13,871 bases of DNA, from NCBI GenBank assembly GCA_947589625.1, contig CANQCM010000014.1:1-13871 (forward strand). Reading direction: 5' to 3'. The notes beneath the pieces were generated by a model. It ran no database searches. It saw only the letters and a list, made by a program, of their open reading frames with translations, and was not told where the DNA came from. Within the stretch, counting starts at the first letter, position 1. Each line of letters opens with the position of its first letter. Of the stretch, positions 1 to 6,192 are shown piece by piece. Position numbers and translations under genes: made by a program. This stretch comes from an uncultured Alphaproteobacteria bacterium (GTDB taxonomy: Bacteria > Pseudomonadota > Alphaproteobacteria > Rs-D84).

Positions 1-27
1 TAAACCTATTAACCAAGGGGATATAAT

Positions 28-828
28 ATGTTGAAAGAAATTAAAATGAAAATTGCTGCGAGTCGCGTTCAACGCGCCAAAGCAAAAAGTAAAGCAACCC
101 GTAACATGCGCACAAAAAGCGGTCGCGGTGTGGCAAAAGTCGCAAAAAAACGCGGATCCTTATGGGCGCGCGTGTATAAATGGCTGTGCGATGCATGGCA
201 ATGGATTCGCCGCAATATGATAAAGTGCGCAAATGCCGTTGCAAACGCGTTTCGCTGTGCGTGGGCATGGATTCGCAGCCGCAGTTTAGTTGGCATGTTA
301 AACTTGACTTTATTGGTGGCAATCATCACCCTGTTTGGCATTTTGATTGTTGATATTACCAATTGTCATAATGAAAAACCGATTATAATTGCAACCGAAA
401 AAGTCGTGCCTGCGAAATCTGTCAAACCACGCGCAAAACCAAGTTTGCCGATTGCACGCGATGACAAGATTAATAAATTTGTAGCTGAACCCGTGTCAGT
501 TGTCGCAACACCAAAATGCACAGTGTGCGAACAACAAGTTGCAAAACGCGCATCTGTGATTTATGGCGACATTGTGGTAGACAGCCGCGAATCTGCAACC
601 ATATTAAACAAGGGCGATGAAATCCGCGGTAATGTTTATTTGCAAAATATGCGCAAATACACCCTGCCATGCGATGTCAAGATTGACGGTAATTTATTCT
701 TGCGCGATTTGGGCATGTTGCAATTCTGTGGCGATTTCACAGTTACGGGCAATATTTATGTCAGTCCGCGTTCATCGTTTGGCCCAATCCCAGGCACTGC
801 GCGTTTGGGTGGCCAAGTGATTTTGTAA
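28..828 (+). CDS. Unrecognised single-pass membrane protein with a repeat-built, solenoid-like periplasmic domain
   Basis: 266 residues; I do not recognise a named family. The start has a strong Shine-Dalgarno (AAGGGG, 15-20) 7 nt upstream. Residues 1-86 are very basic with Trp-rich amphipathic stretches. One transmembrane segment runs from about 87 to 110. By the positive-inside rule the N-terminus is cytoplasmic and the rest periplasmic. Residues 111-175 look like a linker with a CxxC (Cys164, Cys167). From 180 on, a short motif (Gly, Asn/Asp/Gly, then alternating hydrophobics) recurs at Gly180, 201, 221, 241 and 261, a spacing of 20-21 residues. That spacing suggests a small beta-solenoid, loosely like the polymer-forming bactofilin fold, but this is inferred from spacing only. 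A terminator follows directly, so it is the last gene of its transcript. Anything upstream is outside the window. Confidence 0.8.
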   Translation: MLKEIKMKIAASRVQRAKAKSKATRNMRTKSGRGVAKVAKKRGSLWARVYKWLCDAWQWIRRNMIKCANAVANAFRCAWAWIRSRSLVGMLNLTLLVAIITLFGILIVDITNCHNEKPIIIATEKVVPAKSVKPRAKPSLPIARDDKINKFVAEPVSVVATPKCTVCEQQVAKRASVIYGDIVVDSRESATILNKGDEIRGNVYLQNMRKYTLPCDVKIDGNLFLRDLGMLQFCGDFTVTGNIYVSPRSSFGPIPGTARLGGQVIL

Positions 829-848
829 TATTATACTCCCTGAAAAAC

Positions 849-875
849 AAGACCGCCATTTGCGCGGTCTTTTTT
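849..875 (+). terminator. Rho-independent terminator after the solenoid-like gene
   Basis: An 8-bp GC-rich stem (849-856 with 864-871) with a 7-nt loop runs into a T tract to 875. It lies about 20 nt past the stop at 828. The other strand is also fairly T-rich beyond the stem, so weak bidirectional activity is possible. Confidence 0.85.
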
Positions 876-897
876 CATGTATTTTTGTTGTAAATTA

Positions 898-906
898 TGA
901 TACAAT
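898..906 (+). promoter_or_regulatory. Extended -10 promoter for the 78-residue membrane protein
   Basis: TGATACAAT at 898-906 matches an extended -10 (TG, one base, then TACAAT). No good -35 is seen at 16-18 nt. Predicted transcription start is near 913, giving a leader of about 22 nt that contains the AAAGGA ribosome binding site (922-927). Confidence 0.45.
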
Positions 907-934
907 TCACATGTTTAGAGCAAAGGAATCAAAA

Positions 935-1171
935 ATGAATATATTTCAAAAAATAACAAATGTTTTGTCCCACAATTTGGGTTATACCGTTGTACTGGTC
1001 GTGGCAATCGTGTTGTTTGCAGTGTTTTCAAACGGTCTGTTGTCGGGCATAATAACTGCACTGTCTGCATTGGTTGCATATGCGTGTGTTATGTCGTTGT
1101 ATGGCGAATACAAGAAATCAACACCTGCGACCGCGCCCAAGAAAACAAGAAAGACAACAAAAAAGAAATAA
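935..1171 (+). CDS. Small unrecognised membrane protein with Lys-rich tail
   Basis: 78 residues, starting with MNIFQK. An in-frame ATG exists at 860, but it lies inside the preceding terminator. The ATG at 935 has AAAGGA (922-927) at 7 nt and is preferred. Residues about 16-58 are hydrophobic enough for two closely spaced transmembrane helices, with Ser-Asn-Gly-Leu between them. The last 20 residues are rich in Lys, Thr, Ala and Pro and end in KKTRKTTKKK, probably cytoplasmic. The gene has its own promoter and ends at a hairpin shared with convergent secG. No family is recognised. Like its upstream neighbour it pairs a membrane segment with a strongly basic region, but a shared role is only a guess. 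Confidence 0.7.
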   Translation: MNIFQKITNVLSHNLGYTVVLVVAIVLFAVFSNGLLSGIITALSALVAYACVMSLYGEYKKSTPATAPKKTRKTTKKK

Positions 1172-1172
1172 A

Positions 1173-1198
1173 AAAAATCCCCATTTTGGGGATTTTTT
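1173..1198. terminator. Bidirectional intrinsic terminator between convergent genes
   Basis: Four G:C pairs flanked by A/T pairs form a 10-bp stem (1173-1182 with 1188-1197), with T tracts on both strands. It ends the small + gene (stop 1169-1171) and overlaps the secG stop codon (1197-1199) on the other strand, so it can serve both. Confidence 0.85.
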
Positions 1199-1535
1199 AT
1201 TTTTGTGTATCAGTATTTGTCGGCGCATCAGCCGTATTTGTTGCAGGCATATTTTCTTGCATTAAAATTTCATTATGCAAACCGCTGTCGTTATTTGCCG
1301 CCGGCATTTTTGACGCAACTAACGCCAACGCCGCGCACAAAACAAAAAATATTGTTGCCAACCACGCAGTTAAACGGGTCAAGAAATTACCCGCGGCAGC
1401 ACCTGTCAACACGCCACCAAACATAGACGCAGCCGATGACCCAGACATGCCGCTGCCTTCGGATTTTTGCAACAAGATGATACCAATCATCAATACTGCG
1501 ACAATAATTAACAAAACTAATAAAATAGAAAACAT
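1197..1535 (-). CDS. secG: Protein-export membrane protein SecG
   Basis: 112 residues. SecG is the small non-essential subunit of the inner-membrane SecYEG channel that stimulates SecA-driven export. The sequence shows the family pattern: a first transmembrane helix (about 2-22), then LLQKSEGSGMSG (Leu-Gln-Lys and the Gly/Ser-rich loop), GGVLTGAAAGNFLTRLTAWLA, and a second helix to about residue 74. A variable polar tail rich in Asn and Thr follows, as is common. An AAAGAG ribosome binding site sits a few nt upstream of the ATG. The gene follows rnc by 40 nt and has its own likely promoter at the rnc 3' end, so it may be transcribed both with lepB-rnc and alone. Confidence 0.95.
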   Translation of the reverse strand: MFSILLVLLIIVAVLMIGIILLQKSEGSGMSGSSAASMFGGVLTGAAAGNFLTRLTAWLATIFFVLCAALALVASKMPAANNDSGLHNEILMQENMPATNTADAPTNTDTQK

Positions 1536-1560
1536 TTTTAACTCTTTGTTTTATGAACCG

Positions 1561-1589
1561 ATTTTATATGCTGTTTTACGAAATTGCAA
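1561..1589 (-). promoter_or_regulatory. Sigma-70-type promoter for secG
   Basis: On the minus strand, -35 TTGCAA (1589-1584) and -10 TAAAAT (1566-1561) are separated by exactly 17 nt. The -35 lies inside the last codons of rnc. Predicted start is near 1554, with a short leader that contains the secG ribosome binding site. Confidence 0.5.
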
Positions 1590-2223
1590 GAATTTTCATC
1601 AATTCTTTCGCCGCCGCAACAGACGCCAATTTTTTAGATGTCCCTGTAGCGGTTGCGCTGTGATCCAGCGCAGTTACTGTCACGGTAAATTCAGGGCTGT
1701 GCGATGCGCCCACAGGTTTGGCATATTCATATACTGGCAATGCGCCATTTGCAACTTTTTGCACATATTCTTGCAATTTAGTTTTTGGGTCCTTTGGTGC
1801 GCATTTATCAGATGCCGCCAAATCGCGCCAAATTTCTGTAATAACTGTGTGTGCGGCGTCAAACCCACCGTCCAGATAGATTGCGCCCAATACAGCCTCC
1901 ATCGTGTTGGCGAACATATGACGCATGCGACCGCCCGTCATATGACCATGATGAATGCGTTCACTAATCTTTAAGCCTACGGCAACCCGTGCCAGTGTTT
2001 CTGTTGAAACCAGCACTGCATGTCGGCGCGCCAAATCGCCTTCGGGTTCATTTGGAAACATGGTATATACCAATTCTGCGACAACCAGACCCAAGACGCG
2101 GTCGCCGATAAATTCCAAACGTTCGTTATTGTTTTCTTGGTCTGCGCCTGATTGCGTCAGCGCCAATTCCATCAAAGATGGATTTCTGAATTTATATTTT
2201 AATGTTAAATTTAGTGTAGCCAT
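1576..2223 (-). CDS. rnc: Ribonuclease III
   Basis: 215 residues, near the usual length. RNase III cleaves double-stranded RNA in rRNA maturation and mRNA decay. The N-terminal nuclease domain (about 5-128) holds the signature NNERLEFIGDRVLG, giving Glu34, Glu37 and Asp41 of the metal site, and ANTMEAVLGAIYLDGG with Glu109. The residue matching E. coli Asp114 is Asn106 here, an unusual change reported separately. A double-stranded-RNA-binding domain covers about 145-215 (DPKTKLQEYVQ through AAAKELMKIL). The ATG lies one base after the lepB stop, so translation is probably coupled; a G-rich stretch in the end of lepB can act as ribosome binding site. The lepB-rnc order is typical of proteobacteria. 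Confidence 0.95.
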   Translation of the reverse strand: MATLNLTLKYKFRNPSLMELALTQSGADQENNNERLEFIGDRVLGLVVAELVYTMFPNEPEGDLARRHAVLVSTETLARVAVGLKISERIHHGHMTGGRMRHMFANTMEAVLGAIYLDGGFDAAHTVITEIWRDLAASDKCAPKDPKTKLQEYVQKVANGALPVYEYAKPVGASHSPEFTVTVTALDHSATATGTSKKLASVAAAKELMKILAIS

Positions 2224-2224
2224 T

Positions 2225-3109
2225 TTAATTTATCCCCATTCCTATACGATTCCAGCGGATTTTATTTCCCCATGTCCATACCGCCAACAATGGCGCATAA
2301 TAATTATGTGAATACCAAATAAACCAAACGCGCCCCAGCAAATTATCGCGTGGCACAAAGCCAATGTCGGCACGGCTGTCGGCACTGTTATCACGATTGT
2401 CGCCCATGAAAAAGTAATGATTTTCAGGTACTGTGAACGCCATTGTGTCGTCAAAACGCGCATTATCAGACATTTCTATGATGCTGTGTTGAACACCGTT
2501 TGGCAATGTTTCAGTGTATTCTGTTCCATTAAATACGCCACAACCGCCGCCACTGCTGTACATTTGGCAAAAGCGGTCAGATTTATATTCAATTGTGTAA
2601 TTAAACGGCGCAGGCTGATTATCAATCCAAATCTTGTCGCCTTTGATAGACATATTATCGTGGTAATAACCTACACTGCGCATTGATTTAGGCAAAACTG
2701 CGACAACATAAGGCCGCGGATTTTCACGCGGTACAATTGTCCCGTTTATATACAGCCGCCCACCAATCATTTGAATCGTGTCCCCTGGGCGACCAATCAG
2801 ACGTTTTACATAATCTTGTGATTCATCAATCGGATTACGAAAAACAATGACATCGCCTACATCTGGTTCAGACGCAAAAAAACGCCCGTTCCACAGTTTC
2901 CACGAACCAAACGGAAAAGAATAACGAGAATAGCCATATGACCATTTTTCAACGAATATATGGTCGCCAACATGCAGTGTCGGTATCATTGAACCAGACG
3001 GAATATTAAACGGTTCCAACAATATACTGCGAAATGCAATCGCAATCAGCGCACCATAAAAAATGGTATTAAACCAATCACGCGCAACATTTTTTGATTT
3101 AGCAGGCAT
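2225..3109 (-). CDS. lepB: Signal peptidase I
   Basis: 294 residues. This serine/lysine protease removes signal peptides from exported proteins at the outer face of the inner membrane. One N-terminal helix (about 13-31) precedes the family boxes: IPSGSMIPTL with nucleophile Ser40, then QDYVKRLIGRPGD with general base Lys102, and MGDNRDNSADSR near the C-terminus. A Gly/Cys-rich insert (SSGGGCG) and a stretch of about 60 residues sit between the Lys box and the GDNR box, making it somewhat longer than compact versions. AAAGGA lies about 11 nt before the ATG. It is the first gene of lepB-rnc, and probably of secG. Local substrates would include the two barrels at 5173-6150 and 9272-9901, which carry signal peptides. 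Confidence 0.96.
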   Translation of the reverse strand: MPAKSKNVARDWFNTIFYGALIAIAFRSILLEPFNIPSGSMIPTLHVGDHIFVEKWSYGYSRYSFPFGSWKLWNGRFFASEPDVGDVIVFRNPIDESQDYVKRLIGRPGDTIQMIGGRLYINGTIVPRENPRPYVVAVLPKSMRSVGYYHDNMSIKGDKIWIDNQPAPFNYTIEYKSDRFCQMYSSGGGCGVFNGTEYTETLPNGVQHSIIEMSDNARFDDTMAFTVPENHYFFMGDNRDNSADSRADIGFVPRDNLLGRVWFIWYSHNYYAPLLAVWTWGNKIRWNRIGMGIN

Positions 3110-3140
3110 TTTTAATATTATCCTTTCTTTGGTTGTGCAT

Positions 3141-3169
3141 ATTTTAGAACTTGAATTGATTCAGCGCAA
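3141..3169 (-). promoter_or_regulatory. Sigma-70-type promoter for lepB-rnc
   Basis: Minus strand -35 TTGCGC (3169-3164), 17-nt spacer, -10 TAAAAT (3146-3141). Start is expected near 3134, giving a leader of about 25 nt. It interlocks with the comM promoter on the other strand. Confidence 0.55.
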
Positions 3170-3179
3170 GTTTTAATAT
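3151..3179 (+). promoter_or_regulatory. Promoter for comM, predicted to give a leaderless mRNA
   Basis: -35 TTGAAT (3151-3156), 17-nt spacer, -10 TAATAT (3174-3179). Six bases separate the -10 from the A of the start codon at 3186, the usual distance to a transcription start. No Shine-Dalgarno is present. Confidence 0.55.
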
Positions 3180-3185
3180 TGGTTT

Positions 3186-4712
3186 ATGATTTCATTACGT
3201 TCAATTATTTTCAACGGTATGGACGCCACCCCAATTGATGTCCAAGTCCAATTGTCCAGCGGATTGACCAAGCCTGAATTTAACATTATCGGGTTGGCAG
3301 ACCGCGCTGTTAAAGAATCTGCGGAACGTATTCGCAATGTCATTGGGTCATTAAATTTATCTATGCCACCAAAACGACTGACGGTGAATTTGTCGCCTGC
3401 AGATGTTGAAAAAACTGGCGCACATTTTGACTTGCCGATTTTATGCGGAATTCTGTGCGCTTTTGGCATTTTACCCGAAGACAAATTATCAAAATATATC
3501 ATCATGGGCGAAGTCGGTCTGAACGGCGCAATTGTAAATACTGGTGGGGTGTTACCTGCCAGTGTGTGGGCAAATAAAAACGGATATGGCATAATTTGCC
3601 CTGGGCCACAAGGGTGTGAAGCGCGCATTTCTGGACATACTGATATTCTGGCGCCGTTTCATGTTCTGGAACTGGTTAACCATTTCAAAGGCACGCAAAT
3701 TTTGCCGTTGCCAGAACAAATGTCGCGCGCGAATATACCGGCATCTAAACTAGATATGTCTGATGTCCATGGTCAAGACGCCGCGAAACGCGCACTGGAA
3801 ATCGCCGCAGCTGGCGGTCATGCAATGCTGATGATTGGGCCACCTGGGTCGGGGAAAACAATGCTGGCATCGCGCCTGCCGACAATAATGCCAGAAATGA
3901 ACGCCGATGAAGTTCTGGAAACATCAATGATTTATTCTATCGCAGGTTGCCTGGATGGGAAATCTTTAATCACAACGCGCCCATTTCGCAGTGTTCATCA
4001 CACGTCCAGTGCGGTATCATTGGCAGGCGGTGGTTCTGACGCGCGTCCTGGGGAAATTTCGTTGGCGCATAATGGTGTGTTGTTCTTGGACGAATTGCCT
4101 GAATTTAACCGCGCCACACTAGAGATTTTGCGCCAACCGATGGAGGCAGGCAAAATTATGATTTCGCGTGCGCGGCGCACTGCGACATATCCTGCGCGTT
4201 TTCAGTTGATTGCGGCAATGAATCCGTGTCCGTGCGGTCATTTGGGCAATGCCGCCCTGTCCTGTTCGCGCGCACCGCGTTGTGCCGAAGCATACCAGAA
4301 TAAAATTTCTGGGCCATTGTTAGACAGAATTGATTTGCATGTTGATGTTGACCCTGTAAATCCGTGGGAAATGAAACAATCGCCAGATACAAACGCCGAA
4401 ACCAGCGCCCAAATTCGCGCCCGTGTTGTTGCCGCATATAATCGCCAGATTGCGCGTCAAGGCTGTGTTAATGCGCAACTTGACGGGCCACAGTTAGACG
4501 CAGTCGCAAAATTGTCTGACGAATTAACGCAATTTCTAAATACGGCGGCAGAAAAAATGGCAATGTCTGCGCGCGGATACAACCGCATAAAACGCATTGC
4601 CCGTACAATTGCAGATTTACGCGGCGCAGAAAATATTGAAATGCCCGATATTGCCGAGGCTTTATCATACCGCCCAATTCACCGCGGAAAATACGGTGTA
4701 TCAAACAGTTAA
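3186..4712 (+). CDS. comM: YifB/ComM family Mg-chelatase-like AAA+ ATPase
   Basis: 508 residues, normal family length. ComM is a hexameric AAA+ helicase that promotes branch migration when single-stranded DNA is integrated during natural transformation; YifB homologues are widespread also in non-competent bacteria. Domains in order: a Lon-protease-like N-terminal domain (about 1-170, with LSPADVEKTGAHFDLPI), the AAA+ module with Walker A GPPGSGKT (218-225), Walker B GVLFLDELPEF (from 297) and GPLLDRIDLHV (from 376), and the C-terminal Mg-chelatase subunit-I-like helices. A CPCG...C...C cluster (Cys348, 350, 360, 366) looks like the metal-binding loop of the family. The ATG at 3186 has no ribosome binding site and fits a leaderless transcript. 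It converges on the small gene at 4716 with 3 nt between stops and no terminator. Confidence 0.93.
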   Translation: MISLRSIIFNGMDATPIDVQVQLSSGLTKPEFNIIGLADRAVKESAERIRNVIGSLNLSMPPKRLTVNLSPADVEKTGAHFDLPILCGILCAFGILPEDKLSKYIIMGEVGLNGAIVNTGGVLPASVWANKNGYGIICPGPQGCEARISGHTDILAPFHVLELVNHFKGTQILPLPEQMSRANIPASKLDMSDVHGQDAAKRALEIAAAGGHAMLMIGPPGSGKTMLASRLPTIMPEMNADEVLETSMIYSIAGCLDGKSLITTRPFRSVHHTSSAVSLAGGGSDARPGEISLAHNGVLFLDELPEFNRATLEILRQPMEAGKIMISRARRTATYPARFQLIAAMNPCPCGHLGNAALSCSRAPRCAEAYQNKISGPLLDRIDLHVDVDPVNPWEMKQSPDTNAETSAQIRARVVAAYNRQIARQGCVNAQLDGPQLDAVAKLSDELTQFLNTAAEKMAMSARGYNRIKRIARTIADLRGAENIEMPDIAEALSYRPIHRGKYGVSNS

Positions 4713-4715
4713 AAT

Positions 4716-4934
4716 TTAATCGTCTGGGTGGATTTGTCCGGTTAGTTTTGCATATTCTGTCATACGCGCATTTAATTCGCGTTCAAAAATTTTGTTCAAG
4801 TTTTCGGTGATTTCGCGCATTTGAATTGTTGTTTTAATCAGTGCGTCTGATAATTCGGCCCGCGATGGCGCACATGGCAAATCGTTCAAAATATCTGGGG
4901 TTAAAATGCTGTCATTAAATGGTGTTTGGGACAT
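4716..4934 (-). CDS. Small unrecognised helical protein downstream of a structured RNA
   Basis: 72 residues, no signal peptide, no membrane segment, family not recognised. The start is well supported by AAAAGGA (4948-4942) 7 nt before the ATG. Residues 1-25 contain several Pro and Asp (FNDSILTPDILNDLPCAPS); residues about 26-65 alternate hydrophobic and charged residues (ALIKTTIQMREITENLNKIF) and should form a long helix or coiled coil. The C-terminus is acidic (HPDD). The gene starts 22 nt after the T tract of an intrinsic terminator that ends a structured leader RNA, so its expression may depend on read-through or on control of that terminator. It is convergent with comM and almost touches it. 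Confidence 0.7.
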   Translation of the reverse strand: MSQTPFNDSILTPDILNDLPCAPSRAELSDALIKTTIQMREITENLNKIFERELNARMTEYAKLTGQIHPDD

Positions 4935-4956
4935 ATTAAATTCCTTTTGATAAGTG

Positions 4957-4986
4957 AAAAAAACACCGCTATAAAAATAAAGCGGT
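4957..4986 (-). terminator. Intrinsic terminator between structured RNA and small gene
   Basis: Minus strand stem ACCGCT (4986-4981) with AGCGGT (4970-4965), 10-nt A/T loop, then G and seven T (4963-4957). The first three stem bases also belong to a 9-base element that can pair upstream instead, as in a terminator/antiterminator switch. Confidence 0.8.
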
Positions 4987-5064
4987 TGGAGTTTAAGAAC
5001 AATTGATAGAATTGCGTGCCTTATTCTGTATATTCAGCACACCCCAACCATCAAGTTGGAGTTT
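4985..5064 (-). repeat. 10-nt direct repeat (AAACTCCAAC) inside the structured RNA
   Basis: Two exact copies on the minus strand, at 5064-5055 and 4994-4985. The first is the 5' arm of a local hairpin, the second abuts and overlaps the terminator stem. Both are complementary to the single GTTGGGGT segment between them, so only one can pair at a time. Confidence 0.85.
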
Positions 5065-5130
5065 TATCGTCTATTCTGACGCTATCAATAGGTTCTTAAG
5101 CCCAATTGGCAAATGCGCCAATACACAAAC

Positions 5131-5158
5131 ATTATATTATATAAACAAGTGTATGCAA
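5131..5158 (-). promoter_or_regulatory. Strong sigma-70-type promoter for the structured RNA
   Basis: Minus strand -35 TTGCAT (5158-5153), 16-nt spacer, consensus -10 TATAAT (5136-5131). Predicted start near 5124, just before the 5' hairpin. It lies 14 nt past the stop of the upstream barrel gene, for which no terminator is seen. Confidence 0.65.
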
Positions 5159-5172
5159 ATAAAAATATTAGG

Positions 5173-6150
5173 CTAGAATTCAAAACGCAACCCCAGCATC
5201 ACATTTATGTGAATCAGGTTTTCGCCACTGAACCAATCGCGATGACGCGAATTGTCTTCGTTAGACAACGCCCATTTTACACGCGGAACATACATCACAC
5301 GCGCGCCCAAATCCATAAACATATTTTGGGCAAAACCATACGATAAGCCCAATGATGCCAGACCCGCAATCGTGCGATTATTTGTTTCTGATTTATAAAA
5401 CTGAACCACCCCAGATTCGTCGCGAACGCCATATTTTTGCAAATCAGCAGAATTTGACAAGTCGCCAAAGAAATCAGATACTTCCAATTCTGTTTTTACA
5501 TCAGCATACCCAATACCTAAACCAATATATGGAATGAAATGATTCAGTGGCTTTTCAATGCCGTCAAAGAAATCATAAAATGCCATAACACTGATGATAT
5601 CGCTGGTTAAATTTGACTGCACAGCGCTACTTTGAACTTCGAGAACTGCGCCATTTAATGCACCACCTTCTAATGTAACATCACCTGTGAACATCGGCGA
5701 TTGATTATATTCTGATTCAAGGACATGATCCCAGCCCAGTTCTAAACGCCATTGTGGTCTGTATGGAACAGTAAACCCAACAGATGCACCCGCAGCAAAC
5801 GAGATTTCAGAATAATCTTTTTTCGGCTTTAATGCCGCTAAATCCGCCGAGCCCGCCAGTTCAAACCCTTCGCATCCGCCGGATTGAGTACATTGGTCAT
5901 AATATAATTCGGTAATAACTTCGCCAGTAGATTCATTATAATAATATGCAACAACTTCGGTCCCGATTTCGTTTTTGATTTTTGCCGTTGAATACGCCGC
6001 GCCACCACGCAACGACAAAACGAAACGCGCGCCATTATCGGTATAAACACCGTCTGCAACATATTCACTGGCATATTCCCAATTTGCGTGCGCACCGCCA
6101 ATAATCAGGCAAGACAGTGCCGACAAAATAAAAATCTTTACTGGTTTCAT
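5173..6150 (-). CDS. Outer-membrane beta-barrel protein
   Basis: 325 residues. Signal peptide 1-22 (basic start, hydrophobic core, cleavage after AHA before Asn23). The mature part alternates amphipathic strands (such as FVLSLRGGAAYS, ISFAAGASVGFTV and FIPYIGLGIGYADV) with polar loops, and ends in a terminal Phe (LGLRFEF), the usual BAM recognition signal. The overall look is that of 8- or 10-stranded surface-antigen or OmpA-type barrels, here with long loops; one loop carries two Cys (CTQSGGC, about 86-92) that could form a disulfide. The function is unknown. No Shine-Dalgarno precedes the ATG, while an extended -10 lies 7 nt upstream, suggesting a leaderless mRNA. It follows the GT61 gene by 42 nt. 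Confidence 0.85.
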   Translation of the reverse strand: MKPVKIFILSALSCLIIGGAHANWEYASEYVADGVYTDNGARFVLSLRGGAAYSTAKIKNEIGTEVVAYYYNESTGEVITELYYDQCTQSGGCEGFELAGSADLAALKPKKDYSEISFAAGASVGFTVPYRPQWRLELGWDHVLESEYNQSPMFTGDVTLEGGALNGAVLEVQSSAVQSNLTSDIISVMAFYDFFDGIEKPLNHFIPYIGLGIGYADVKTELEVSDFFGDLSNSADLQKYGVRDESGVVQFYKSETNNRTIAGLASLGLSYGFAQNMFMDLGARVMYVPRVKWALSNEDNSRHRDWFSGENLIHINVMLGLRFEF

Positions 6151-6157
6151 ACCAGAT

Positions 6158-6166
6158 ATTATATCA
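6158..6166 (-). promoter_or_regulatory. Extended -10 promoter, predicted leaderless, for the barrel gene
   Basis: Minus strand TGATATAAT (6166-6158), a consensus extended -10. Seven bases separate it from the ATG at 6150. The region upstream is only T-rich and no clear -35 is seen, as allowed for extended -10 promoters. Confidence 0.5.
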
Positions 6167-6192
6167 CAAATCGCAATATAAAAAAACGAGAA

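Larger units (their letters stand above)
4957..5124 (-). ncRNA. Structured RNA of unknown class: leader attenuator or stand-alone small RNA
   Basis: About 165 nt between a strong promoter and an intrinsic terminator. By hand folding on the minus strand: a 5' hairpin (5122-5117 with 5110-5105); a closing helix P1 of 8+8 bp (5099-5092 with 5000-4993 and 5089-5082 with 5009-5002) around a small internal loop; and inside it three hairpins: 5081-5078 with 5071-5068, 5062-5055 with 5048-5041 (8 bp), and 5040-5037 with 5019-5016. The terminator hairpin follows. GGTTGGGGT (5049-5041) can pair either with the first ACTCCAAC copy or, over 9 bp, with the second copy (4992-4984), which would open the base of the terminator. 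I see no match by memory to 6S, SRP, tmRNA or common riboswitches. The + strand has no matching terminator, so minus is the sense strand. Confidence 0.6.

Noticed and set aside
860..934. 25-codon N-terminal extension of the small Lys-tailed membrane protein
   Set aside because: It would start inside the preceding terminator hairpin and has no ribosome binding site; the ATG at 935 has AAAGGA at proper distance.
1084..1974. Long + strand frame of 296 codons over secG and rnc
   Set aside because: It lies antisense to two clearly recognised genes, has no ribosome binding site and its Cys/His/Phe-rich product looks like a mirror of coding sequence.
4957..5124. tmRNA, SRP RNA or RNase P RNA identity for the structured RNA
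   Set aside because: None of their conserved sequences (tag frame, GGAAG-type SRP loop, P4 elements) is visible; 6S RNA cannot be excluded by eye.
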